Origin: TMP-7 sp963850575
GTDB taxonomy: Bacteria > Acidobacteriota > Terriglobia > Bryobacterales > Bryobacteraceae
Direction: 5' to 3'
Assembly: GCA_963850575.1 (NCBI GenBank)
Contig: CAWKLV010000017.1
Span: 1 to 64,000 of the forward strand
DNA: 64,000 nucleotides
The translations under genes and the position numbers were made by a program. Below the pieces are notes generated by a model. The model had not been told where the DNA came from. It ran no database searches and saw only the letters and a list, made by a program, of their open reading frames with translations. Below, one piece after another: positions 55,621-63,517 of the stretch. Position 1 is the stretch's first letter. Each line of letters begins with the position of its first letter.

Positions 55621-57337
55621 TTGGACGAACCCACACCAGCCGGTTCTGTCGACCTGCAGCCTCAACAGCCAGGTGCATCGGCCGCCGCCGCTGCCGGGTC
55701 CACTGATCTAGCCGCCATTCCCGAGGAACTCTGGGCTGTCGCCCGCGAGCGATTCGCCGCGCTCAAGCCATTAATCGAAGCCCGCACGTTCGACGCCGAC
55801 GCCGTTGGGAAACGAGCGTCGGAATGTGGTCTTCACCGCTCGACTCTGTACCGATGGCTGCAGCGGTATCTCAAACAGCACACGCTCGCGTCGCTGCTGC
55901 CACAACCGCCGGGACCGCGCGCGGGCGAACATCACTTATCACAGGCTATCGAGAACGTGATCGAAACGGCTCTCAACAACCGGTTTCTGACGCGCCAGCG
56001 TCTGTCGCCAGTTCACGTCGCCCGCGACGTACAGCTCAGGTGCCGTGAAGAGGGACTGCCCGTTCCGTCCGAAAGGACGATCAGGCGGCGCATTGCCGAG
56101 TTGCCGGTGGAGCTTCAATTGCGGCGCAGGTTCGGATATACGGCGGCACAATCGCTGGCGCCGCTGCGAGGAGGATTTCCTGGCGTTGACGAACCGCTGG
56201 GCGTGATCCAGATCGATCACACGCCTCTGGATCTTATTCTGGTCGATGACATACACCGGCTGCCGGTTGGCCGGCCCTGGCTCACCGTGGCAATCGACAT
56301 TTATACACGAATGGTGGCTGGCTTTGCCTTGGCATTCGAGAAGCCCAGCGCTGTTTCGGTCGGTCTGTGCCTGCTGCACGCCATCCGTCCCAAAGACGAC
56401 TGGCTCAGCAAGCGCGGGCTTGCGACAGCTTGGCCCATCCAGGGTTTTATGCGGCGGATCCACTGCGACAATGCGCGTGAGTTCCGGGGCGAAATGCTGA
56501 AGAAGGCCTGCGAGCAATACGGCATCGAGCTGACATTCCGGCGTGTGAAGTCGCCGTGGTATGGCGGCCATATCGAACGACTCCTGGGGACGTTCGCCAA
56601 AGAGATTCAACGCGCTGGAAGGAACCACGTTTTCCAATCCGGAACAGCGCGGTTCGTATCCCTCGGAGAAGAAAGCCGCGCTCACGCTCACCGAGTTCGA
56701 AAAGTGGTTCGCGACGCTGGTTGTCGAGGTATACCATCAGCGAAATCACAGCGTGCTCGGCATGTCTCCTCTGCGCTGGTACGAACTCGCGCGCAAGCCA
56801 CACCGGCCGGCGCCGGACCTGCACCGGCTCCGCCTCGATTTCCTGCCTTATGCGGAGCGCTCCGTCCAGCGCTACGGGATCTCGCTGGATGGAATTCAGT
56901 ACTACTCGGATGTGCTCCGCCGCTGGATCGGGGACAACAGCGGAGAGAACGTAGGCAAAAGAAGGTTCATTGTGAGGCGCGATCCGCGCGATATCAGCGT
57001 CGTGTTCTTCTTCGATCCGGAGCTGAACTGCTATTTCGAGATCCCGTACCGCGACACATCCCGCCCGCCGCTCACCTTGTGGGAACTCCACGAGGTATGC
57101 CGCCGCCTGGCTGCGAGCGGCGAACGGAACATCAACGAGGATCTGATTTTTCAGGCTTACAGACGCATGCAGACGATTCAGGAGGGCGCGGTGGACGCCA
57201 CGCATAAGGCCCGACGGCAGAAATTCCGGCCCCCCGCCCCACCGGTGGAGAAAGCGGCTGCTGCGAGCAGTGCGCCCGGGCCGTTGGCCGAGGACTTCGG
57301 CGAGATTCTGCCTTCGGACGAAATCGAGCTCTGGTGA
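55621..57337 (+). pseudogene. tniA: TniA/TnsB-like transposase, one frameshift near 56609
   Basis: The first frame (from TTG 55621 to about 56609) has an N-terminal HTH region (SECGLHRSTLYRWLQRYLKQ) and the rve/DDE core: GVIQIDHTPLDLILVDDI (Asp), RRIHCDNAREFRGEMLKK (Asp) and YGGHIERLLGTFAKEI (Glu). The second frame continues HALEGTTFSNPEQRGSYPSE, TLTEFEKWFATLVVEVYHQR and the Mu-transposase C-terminal beta barrel to 57337. At 56604-56612 GAGATTCAACGC has one A more than GAGATTCACGC, which would keep frame and give KEIHALEG. All three catalytic acids remain. The stop overlaps the tniB start. Confidence 0.85.
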
Positions 57338-58218
57338 TCATGGACGGTGAACATCTCGAACCATTCGCGCGCGACGCTCTGGCGCTCACCTCGGATCAGC
57401 GCATTGATTTCCTGCGGCAGCCGCGATGGGTCGGCTATCCGCGCGCGCGGGAAATTCTCGATCAGCTCGAGGCTGCGCTGCGTCATCCCAAAGTTCAGCG
57501 AATGCCGAACCTGTTGCTGGTTGGGGAGACAAACAATGGCAAGACCATGCTGGCGAGCCGCTTCGCCCGGCAGTATTGCGTCTCCGCCGACGGAAAGCGG
57601 ACGGTGCTGATGGTGCAGGCGCCGCCGGTTCCGGACGAGAACCGGTTCTATGCTGGCATCCTCGAGGGCGCTGAACGCTCCCTACCGTCCGCAGGAGACG
57701 GCGGCACGCCGGCAGGTACAGGTCCTCCGGCTATTACGCGGCATCGGACTTCAGATGCTCGTTATCGACGAGGTCCACCACCTTCTTGCGGGTCACTATG
57801 CCAAACAGCGGCGGTTCCTGAACGTGCTGAAGTACCTCGGCAATGAACTGCAGATTCCGTTGGTCGGCGTGGGCACGCTCGATGCACTGCGCGCGGTCCA
57901 GACGGAGCCGCAGGTGGCCAGCCGCTTCGATCCGATCGCGCTGTCAGGCTGGCAGTGGAGCAAGGAGTTTCTGGTTCTGCTCGCCAGCTTCGAGCGATTG
58001 CTGCCATTGCGCGAGCGCTCGCATCTGATCGCGAGCCGGTGGCGAGAAGGCTCCTATCGTGGAGCGAAGGAACCATTGGCGAGTTGTCACGGCTGCTGAA
58101 CCGCGCGGCGGAAACGGCCATTCGGAAAGGGATCGAGCGAATCGACGAGCAGGTGCTCGCGATGACCGAATGGGTGCGTCCCTCCGAGCGAAGACAACAC
58201 GTCGAACGGCTGGTCTGA
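57334..58218 (+). pseudogene. tniB: TniB/TnsC-like AAA+ ATPase, two frameshifts
   Basis: The frame from GTG 57334/ATG 57340 contains Walker A NLLLVGETNNGKTMLASRFA and ends in the wrong phase after RFYAGILEG. The second frame (from about 57665) has NAPYRPQETAARRQVQVLRL, Walker B LQMLVIDEVHHLLAG, KQRRFLNVLKYLGNELQIPL, GVGTLDALRAVQTEPQVASR and then fails at RERSHLIASRW. The third frame carries VARRLLSWSEGTIGELSRLL to the stop at 58218. The first break fits an extra G in GAGGGCGCTG (near 57670), the second a lost base near 58035. TniB ATPase recruits TniA to target; it cannot be made from this sequence without repair. Confidence 0.85.
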
Positions 58219-58793
58219 TGTGGACGGGATTGTGGCCGTTACGGCCCGCCCTACAGCCCGACGAACTGCTGACTTCATGGATCGCCCGGCTGGCTCACGT
58301 CCTCGGACTGCGTCCGGCGAATCTTATCGAGATCATCTGGCCGGACGGCTGCGATTTCACGACGCTGGACTGGGCGGCCGAACCCGGGTTGCTGACGTTC
58401 CTCGCGGCGCGAACGGACCAGCCGTTCGGCGTTGTAGCTGCCCTGCAACTGAAGCTCGGGGCCGAGGCGTCCGAGTTTCTGCACCAGAACTGGAACGGAG
58501 CCGCACTGCAGTTCTGCCCGGCGTGTCTTTCCGAACCCGTTCCCTATTTTCGGCGGAGCTGGCGGTTGGCATTCTGGTGCGTGTGCGACGTGCACCGCCT
58601 CGCTCTGCTCGACGCCTGCAGCCAGTGTGGGAGTGCGGTTCGGCTCGAAGACCTCTTTCCCGCGGATCGCGGCATCTGTCTTTGCCGGAATTGCGGCGAG
58701 GATCTGTCCCGCGGTCAGCAGCGTCCCGTCACGGGTCAGAGCGCGGTCCAACTGATTCAGATCCAACGGCGGCTGGCCGCATTTCTGATCTAA
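58218..58793 (+). CDS. tniQ: TniQ-family target-site/transposition protein
   Basis: A 191-residue protein whose ATG overlaps the tniB stop (TGATG). It has LQPDELLTSWIARLAHVLGL (TniQ N-terminal motif) and two or three zinc-binding pairs: LQFCPACLSE, DACSQCGSAVR and CLCRNCGEDLS. This is shorter than TniQ/TnsD proteins of other elements but keeps the core. It is the only one of the three tni genes without a frameshift here. The product would act in target choice with the ATPase. Confidence 0.88.
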   Translation: MWTGLWPLRPALQPDELLTSWIARLAHVLGLRPANLIEIIWPDGCDFTTLDWAAEPGLLTFLAARTDQPFGVVAALQLKLGAEASEFLHQNWNGAALQFCPACLSEPVPYFRRSWRLAFWCVCDVHRLALLDACSQCGSAVRLEDLFPADRGICLCRNCGEDLSRGQQRPVTGQSAVQLIQIQRRLAAFLI

Positions 58794-58802
58794 TCTCATG
58801 GC

Positions 58803-59282
58803 TCACCGGCCGTATCGCTGGAGTTCGTTCAGAATCCGCTCATCGAGGTAGTGGAACCAGCCTCCGTTGACGGTCTCGACATACAGCTCGCCGTCGTGGC
58901 CCTCATACATCCGGTCAGGCCCGGCGAGCAAGCGAAAGATCGGCAACTCCGGATGGGCGGCCAGCAGCGAGTCCTGGTGGACGACGAATGGCTCGACCGC
59001 GGTGTCCGGTTTGGGCAGCTCATCGCCCGTGACCGACCGCCGTTTCCGCACCTGGTACCCGGCGGCGATTGCCTGGTCGAGCAGTCTGACAACAGCAGGC
59101 TCCCCATCTCCGGGATCGAACACCTCGACACGGCCGCAAGCTTCCGGAACATACAATTCGTTGTCGAGACCGACCACCACGGCGATTCCGGACGGACATG
59201 CCGGATGCCGATCGGTCAGGGTGCCGAAGCTCCACATCGAGAATCGGCTGTCCGGCACGGGCACGGCGAAATAGCAGGGCAC
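58803..59282 (-). CDS. Unrecognised 159-residue protein carried by the transposon
   Basis: It lies on the opposite strand to the tni genes, between tniQ and the recombinase (22 bp from it, same strand). It is rich in charged and aromatic residues, with HPACPSGIAVVVGLDNELYV, VRLLDQAIAAGYQVRKRRSV and a C-terminal VETVNGGWFHYLDERILNEL. No membrane segment, signal or metal motif. A start at ATG 59237 (MWSFGTLTD) is also possible. I do not recognise the family. It could be transposon cargo or belong to the recombinase. Confidence 0.6.
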   Translation of the reverse strand: MPCYFAVPVPDSRFSMWSFGTLTDRHPACPSGIAVVVGLDNELYVPEACGRVEVFDPGDGEPAVVRLLDQAIAAGYQVRKRRSVTGDELPKPDTAVEPFVVHQDSLLAAHPELPIFRLLAGPDRMYEGHDGELYVETVNGGWFHYLDERILNELQRYGR

Positions 59283-59304
59283 TCTCAGATGCGCTCCGGT
59301 TCTG

Positions 59305-60297
59305 CTACAACCCCAGTTTGGCCGCCGGGTTATCGCGAAACAGCCCGCGGCCGCGGATGTACTTCCGCACCGTCTCCAGCGACTTGTGACCCGTCTGCCG
59401 CATGATGTCGAGTTCGCGGGCGCCGTTTACGTAGGCTTGGGTGCATAGCCCGGCGCGCAGGCTGTGACCGGCATACAGGTCCGGATCTAGTCCGGCGCGC
59501 TCGGCCGCGCGTTTGACAATGGCGCCGACCGAATCCCGGTGCAGCGCCCGGTGGTTCACGTGCCCGTGCCGGTCGATTCGCCGGAACAGGGGGCCGGAGG
59601 TGATCTGGGCGGTTTCCATCCATTTGCGCCAGGCACGGAGGGGACAGGTATCGGGCGAAGATCCGTACGGAATGGCGACTTGCCTGCCCTTCCCTTCCTG
59701 GTCCGTTTTCGACCGCCGGACGCGAATCACGAGCCCCTCCTCGGTTTCGGTCACATCTTCGAGGCGGACGTTCACCAGCTCGGACCGGCGGAACGCGCCA
59801 GAGAACCCGATCAGCAACAACGCTCGGTCGCGGAGCCCGAGAATGGTTTGCGGCAGGCGGTCGACCATGGCACGCAGGTCCTTGGTGAACAGCGGCTGTT
59901 TCGGATTCTGCTCGGTCCCGTGAGTCCGGCGGATGCCTTTGAGAGTTTTGCCCACGGCGAGATGTTCCATCAGCGCGGGCGCCGGATGCCCGGCGGCACG
60001 GTGGACCTTATTAATAGAGGTGAGCCGGCGGGTGAGGGTAGCCGACGCCTGACGGCCGCCGAAGTCGGCGAGGTACAGCGCTACCGTTTCCGGACTCGAC
60101 GGCAGCACTGGAAATCCGTGTGCCTGGCACCAGTTCTCGAAGTGCCGCCAATCGGCGCGGTAGGCGCGGAGGGTGGCGTCGGTTTTTCCGGCCTGAATGT
60201 ATTCGGCGGCCTGGCTGGTCAGCCGGGCGAGTTCGCCGGGGTCAGGGGTTTGCCGGGCGGGCGCGGCGGCGGAGACTTCGAAAAGGCCGATTTCCAC
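59305..60297 (-). CDS. Tyrosine recombinase/integrase
   Basis: A 330-residue tyrosine recombinase. The N-terminal core-binding domain spans about residues 30-130 (ATLRAYRADWRHFENWC), the catalytic domain 135-320. Catalytic residues: Arg170 in SGAFRRSELV, Lys197 in RRSKTDQ, His278 and Arg281 in GHSLRAG, His304 in TGHKS and Tyr313 in RKYIR. No frameshift. It lies in a Tn5053/Tn7-like element in place of the usual serine resolvase, so resolution of cointegrates or integration of cargo is likely. A candidate core site (60403-60420) lies 106 bp upstream of its start. Confidence 0.93.
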   Translation of the reverse strand: MEIGLFEVSAAAPARQTPDPGELARLTSQAAEYIQAGKTDATLRAYRADWRHFENWCQAHGFPVLPSSPETVALYLADFGGRQASATLTRRLTSINKVHRAAGHPAPALMEHLAVGKTLKGIRRTHGTEQNPKQPLFTKDLRAMVDRLPQTILGLRDRALLLIGFSGAFRRSELVNVRLEDVTETEEGLVIRVRRSKTDQEGKGRQVAIPYGSSPDTCPLRAWRKWMETAQITSGPLFRRIDRHGHVNHRALHRDSVGAIVKRAAERAGLDPDLYAGHSLRAGLCTQAYVNGARELDIMRQTGHKSLETVRKYIRGRGLFRDNPAAKLGL

Positions 60298-60402
60298 GAT
60301 TCAGAGTAGCGCAATGGCAGTAGGTCTGAGAATCTGTCCTTATCAGCTGTCAGCTATTGACTCATCTTTCGCAATCGCGCATAATCGCTTTCAGTACCCT
60401 GG

Positions 60403-60420
60403 ATGCAAACGGGGTTGCAT
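60403..60420. repeat. Short inverted repeat, possible recombination core
   Basis: ATGCAA-ACGGGG-TTGCAT: perfect 6-bp arms about a 6-bp spacer, the size of a tyrosine-recombinase crossover region. It lies in the 170-bp gap between the recombinase and the next gene. Arms are shorter than the usual 11-13 bp, so support is weak. Confidence 0.3.
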
Positions 60421-60470
60421 TTTCTATAACTTACCGGTGCAGCCGGTTTCCGCGTATTTCAGCTCACTCT

Positions 60471-60992
60471 ATGCCCGATAAACCGCTCTGGCTCGACCGC
60501 CTCCCCGAAGCCATCCGCCAGCTCGAAGCGGCCTTCGACCCCTGGGTCGACCGCCCCACCCTCGAAACGCTCCTCGGCATCGGACGTCGCCGCGCTCAGC
60601 AAATTCTTTCCGCCGTCACCCAACGGCGCGTCGGAACCAGCTTGGTGGCCGGCCGCGCCGATGTCGTCGCCCATCTTAAACGACTCGCGGCCGGAGAGGA
60701 AGCCTATTACGACAGCCGGCGCAGGAAACAGTTGTGGACCCAACTCGCCGCAGCCCGGCGGGAGTGGATCCGCAGACCGCCGGTGCTGGTCGAGGTCCCG
60801 CATGCTCAACTCCGGCGGCTGGAATTGCAGGACTTGGATGGGCTGCCGGATGGCATACAACTGGCACCCGGCTGCATTACCCTGCGCTTTCAAGAACCCG
60901 ACGAAGCGCTGCGGAAACTGATGGCGCTGGCCATGGCCATCAGCCAAAACCGGCAGGCGTTCGATGAGCGGGTCGCCATTCCAAGGGACTAA
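60471..60992 (+). CDS. Unrecognised helical, possibly DNA-binding protein of the transposon
   Basis: A 173-residue protein from ATG 60471 (MPDKPLWLDRLPEAIRQLEA). Residues about 28-62 (VDRPTLETLLGIGRRRAQQI and GTSLVAGRADVVAHLKRLA) read like a helix-turn-helix with a following helix. The rest is mixed (VLVEVPHAQLRRLELQDLDG). No enzyme motif is seen. It is transcribed away from the recombinase and ahead of the 61019 gene with 26 bp between, so the two are likely co-transcribed. A sequence-based function cannot be given. Confidence 0.65.
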   Translation: MPDKPLWLDRLPEAIRQLEAAFDPWVDRPTLETLLGIGRRRAQQILSAVTQRRVGTSLVAGRADVVAHLKRLAAGEEAYYDSRRRKQLWTQLAAARREWIRRPPVLVEVPHAQLRRLELQDLDGLPDGIQLAPGCITLRFQEPDEALRKLMALAMAISQNRQAFDERVAIPRD

Positions 60993-61018
60993 CCCGAAAG
61001 GGAAACAGGCCGGAGCGA

Positions 61019-61723
61019 GTGCTGGGCGCGGCCCATTCCGTCCTGGATTGCGCCGAGACCTCGCCGAAGCAGCGTGATCTTCGGCTGCGCCAGGCTGCCT
61101 TCCTAACCCGGCTTGCAGCCGCTCTCCTGCTGGAGTCCGAGTTCCCCGCCCTGCCGCAAGAATTTTGGCGGCTGCTCGACCGTGACCGCGCCCGCCAAGC
61201 CGCCGCTCAACTATCGGAATCGCAGGGATGCCAATGGCAATCGCACACCCAGCGAGGCCTTCAGCCGATTCCGTATTCTCGCCATTCCGGCCGGCCGGAA
61301 GCCGAAATCGATTACCGTCTCGCGGCCGCGACCGCCGAAACGATGTGCGATCTGCAAACCGTACGCCGTGAGCTTTTCCAGGACTATCTCGACCTGCTCA
61401 GGTGCGAGGAACCCGGCAGCGCGAACCCTGGGGTGCAGGAGGCCAGCTTGGCGCTTCTGGATAGCTACTGGCGGGACCGTAAAAGGCTGCCCCGGCTGCT
61501 GGGCGTGGTGCATCGCTCCACAGCCGTTCTCCGTCGGCCTTGGTGGCGGGGCATTGTCACCAAACTGCATCCCCCTTCTTGGAAACATGACGTGAGTTGG
61601 GAGATGTGGGACAGCCTGGACCGGAATACGCTGTACTGGTCCGATCCCCTGCCCGCCGAGGATCCCGTCGCAACATCTCTGTCAGAATGTCGCACGATCT
61701 CTGTCAATTCGCAGCATCCGTGA
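61019..61723 (+). CDS. Unrecognised protein running into the right transposon end
   Basis: A 234-residue frame from GTG 61019 (GGAG 3 bp upstream). It is helical in its first 70 residues (RQAAFLTRLAAALLLESEFP) and contains WRDRKRLPRLLGVVHRSTAV, LRRPWWRGIVTKLHPP and KHDVSWEMWDSLDRNTLYWS. The last 20 codons (VATSLSECRTISVNSQHP) are written within the TGCGAC repeats of the right end, so the C-terminus is set by the transposon tip. A possible phase change near 61245 is suspected because the translation there looks less protein-like. No family recognised. Confidence 0.55.
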   Translation: MLGAAHSVLDCAETSPKQRDLRLRQAAFLTRLAAALLLESEFPALPQEFWRLLDRDRARQAAAQLSESQGCQWQSHTQRGLQPIPYSRHSGRPEAEIDYRLAAATAETMCDLQTVRRELFQDYLDLLRCEEPGSANPGVQEASLALLDSYWRDRKRLPRLLGVVHRSTAVLRRPWWRGIVTKLHPPSWKHDVSWEMWDSLDRNTLYWSDPLPAEDPVATSLSECRTISVNSQHP

Positions 61724-61732
61724 CAAATGACA
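61667..61732 (-). repeat. Right end of the transposon (three TGCGAC sites and tip)
   Basis: Read inward on the minus strand from 61732: TGTCATTTGTCACGGATGCT, then sites GATCGTGCGACA and GATGTTGCGAC. The spacing mirrors the left end. Confidence 0.7.
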
Positions 61733-61783
61733 GCTACGCAAGCCGGAATAGAAGCAGCTTGCCCTGGATCAGGCGGCCATAAT

Positions 61784-61805
61784 CAGGTAATGGGGTAATA
61801 TTACC
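61784..61805. repeat. GGTAAT-type sites after parB, including a 12-bp palindrome
   Basis: GGTAATATTACC (61794-61805) is a perfect palindrome; another GGTAAT lies at 61786. The same half-site recurs upstream of parA. It overlaps the 3' end of the small gene on the minus strand. Confidence 0.6.
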
Positions 61806-62154
61806 TTGCTTCCTGGCGAAGTTCGGCTTCCCAATCCGCAAATTTGGCTTCCAGAGCTTCGTCCAGGAGTTCGCCCATCGGGATCTCCAAAGCTTGGCTG
61901 ATGCGCTTCAGGCGCTTGTAGTGCGTCTCCCGATGCTTGTACGTCATCGGGATTTTCAGTTCCTTGGGCTTGCGTCGGCTTCCCGTCGGCCGCGGCACAT
62001 CGGGGGTCACCGGTTCCGGCGCGTGAGCGAAGGCGGGGGGGTCGGATTCAGCAGCGGGCTGAGCCTCAGGCGCCTCGGTGCCAAAGCCTGTTATGAAGGC
62101 GCGTCCGTCGCCGCGGCTTGGAGTGGCTGGCTTGGGGAACCGGCTTCCAGACAT
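61801..62154 (-). CDS. Small partition protein (ParB/ParG-like, ribbon-helix-helix type)
   Basis: A 117-residue protein. The N-terminal half is Pro/Ala-rich and probably disordered. The C-terminal part (KELKIPMTYKHRETHYKRLK, RISQALEIPMGELLDEALEA) reads as a strand followed by two helices, the ribbon-helix-helix layout seen in small partition proteins encoded just after ParA. It overlaps parA by 64 bp in a different frame, so translation is coupled. It would bind a centromere, probably the GGTAATATTACC sites on both sides, and act as autoregulator. Confidence 0.7.
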   Translation of the reverse strand: MSGSRFPKPATPSRGDGRAFITGFGTEAPEAQPAAESDPPAFAHAPEPVTPDVPRPTGSRRKPKELKIPMTYKHRETHYKRLKRISQALEIPMGELLDEALEAKFADWEAELRQEAR

Positions 62155-62813
62155 GCGAGTGTCTCCTCTACGAGCTTGTTGTATTCATAGGCGGCCAAGC
62201 CGCCCGGCTCGAAGTCATAAATTGTTAAACCAACCGTCAGGGACTCCGCGATCGAGGCCCGTTGTGAGATCTCGGCCTTAAACAGTGGGATGTCTTCGGC
62301 ATAATCCACCGCGCCCTCGCGAGCCGCTTTTCCAAGTCGCGTGTTGGCGTTTTTGCGGTTGATCAGCCAGCGCGCTAAAATCGGCGCCTTGGAAACGACG
62401 TTTAGCTCCCTCACCAGTTGTTTCATTGGCTCAGTCGCCCAATAATCCAGTCCAGACGGTGACGCTGGCATGATAAGCATGTGGCTGGTCCATAGCGCCG
62501 AGCGGGTCATCAGGCCGCCTTCTTTGTCCAGTCCTCCCGGTGGGCAATCGATCAACACGAACTCGTATTTTGATTTTTCCAGCAGCTTCGGGAGGCTCTG
62601 TGCCAAATTCGGAGTACGCCAGGCTACAATTTCGAACCTCTTGGGCCGATCCGGCTGCACATTTCCCCACTGGGAGACTGACGAGGAGATGAAGTCAGCG
62701 TCGACGAGCAGCACTTCCCTGCCCTCACGTGCGATTCCATCGGCCAGATTGATGGCTGTGGTGCTCTTCCCTGTCCCGCCCTTGTTGTTGGCTAGCGAGA
62801 TAACGTACGCCAT
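62091..62813 (-). CDS. parA: ParA-type partition ATPase
   Basis: A 240-residue ParA/MinD-family protein from ATG 62813 (AYVISLANNKGG). It has the deviant Walker A KGGTGKSTTAINLADGI, then VLLVDADFISSSVSQWG (A') and YEFVLIDCPPGGLDKEG (Walker B). It has no N-terminal DNA-binding extension, so it is of the small type that pairs with a ParG/ParB-like partner. ATP-driven gradients on the nucleoid would move plasmid copies apart. The gene faces away from the iterons and rep, with GGTAAT/ATTACC motifs in its upstream region. Confidence 0.92.
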   Translation of the reverse strand: MAYVISLANNKGGTGKSTTAINLADGIAREGREVLLVDADFISSSVSQWGNVQPDRPKRFEIVAWRTPNLAQSLPKLLEKSKYEFVLIDCPPGGLDKEGGLMTRSALWTSHMLIMPASPSGLDYWATEPMKQLVRELNVVSKAPILARWLINRKNANTRLGKAAREGAVDYAEDIPLFKAEISQRASIAESLTVGLTIYDFEPGGLAAYEYNKLVEETLACLEAGSPSQPLQAAATDAPS

Positions 62814-62851
62814 TGGGCCGATTGTACAGGCAGATGACCCGTAAGACAAGA

Positions 62852-62989
62852 AATATTACCATGTGGTCATACAATCGGTAATTTAACAGCTCCCACCTAA
62901 CCCATTGAATGCCTGGGGCTCTGCGCTTCTGTCAGACGCGGACGACCCGTAAACACGGTACGGTAATGCAGTCGTGTGACTATATTACC
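62852..62989. repeat. ATTACC/GGTAAT motif cluster upstream of parA (candidate parS/operator)
   Basis: AATATTACC at 62852-62860, CGGTAATT at 62876-62883, CGGTAATG at 62961-62968 and TATATTACC at 62981-62989, in both orientations. They match the palindrome at 61794-61805 on the other side of the operon. Confidence 0.6.
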
Positions 62990-63045
62990 TTACGTATGAC
63001 CATATTAAGCGTAAGTCATATGATCTACCTAACCAGCCTACGATA

Positions 63046-63399
63046 TCGTACCCGGTTGGAAACTGACTATCGCACTCGGTTGGTAAACACGGTCGTTAGA
63101 TTCGTTCTTGACCAGAGACCCACCTCGGCATACGGCCTCCGTTTCCAACCGACTGCGATACCGACCTATCAAATTCGGAAATATAGGTACTGAGCCCTCG
63201 CCGAATGACCTGCCGAACCCCACATACCGCACCTGGCTGGCAATCAATACCGGATCTGGTTGGAAATACGTCGCATCTGGATGGAACAGACCTCGCACTC
63301 AGCAAGAACGTTTACCGAAGCCGGTTGGAAGGCACTCCACGCAGCCGGTTGGCACAAGACTCGCACCCGGTTGGCAGAAACATCGCACCCGGCTGGAAA
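63046..63399. repeat. Iteron array, probable origin of replication
   Basis: About 11 copies of a 17-bp unit of the form TCGCAcCcGGtTGGAAA. Starts: 63046, 63070, 63227, 63250, 63271, 63293 (weak), 63315, 63338, 63361 and 63383 on the plus strand, plus one inverted copy at about 63143-63159. The eight in the right block are spaced 21-23 bp, about two helix turns. The array lies 120 bp before the replication initiator start and 230 bp after the parA promoter region, the classic iteron-Rep layout. Confidence 0.85.
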
Positions 63400-63517
63400 A
63401 TAATGACACCTAAGCCGTCTGCTTGCAACGGGATACCCAATCCCAAGGCGTCTAAAGACCCCACAGTCCTGTTTTGCTCATAGTATTCTAGACGTTCCAA
63501 CATCAGCAGCCTACAGC

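Larger units (their letters stand above)
55465..61732 (+). mobile_element. Tn5053/Tn7-like transposon with tniA-tniB-tniQ and a tyrosine recombinase
   Basis: The proposed ends both start TGTCA and match at 18 of 26 positions (55465 inward and 61732 inward). Each end carries three TGCGA-type sites: left 55479-55490, 55534-55545, 55556-55567; right (reversed) 61708-61718, 61688-61699, 61667-61677. Inside are tniA (frameshifted), tniB (two frameshifts), tniQ, an unknown gene, a tyrosine recombinase, and two more unknown genes. Tn5053-type elements normally carry a serine resolvase (tniR); here a tyrosine recombinase may take its place. I could not see the expected 5-bp target duplication (GTATC on the left, GCTAC on the right). 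Confidence 0.72.

Noticed and set aside
63046..63399. The regularly spaced repeats near the window end as a CRISPR array.
   Set aside because: The unit is 17 bp with about 5-bp spacers, degenerate, partly inverted, and sits beside a replication initiator; it is an iteron array, and no cas genes are present.
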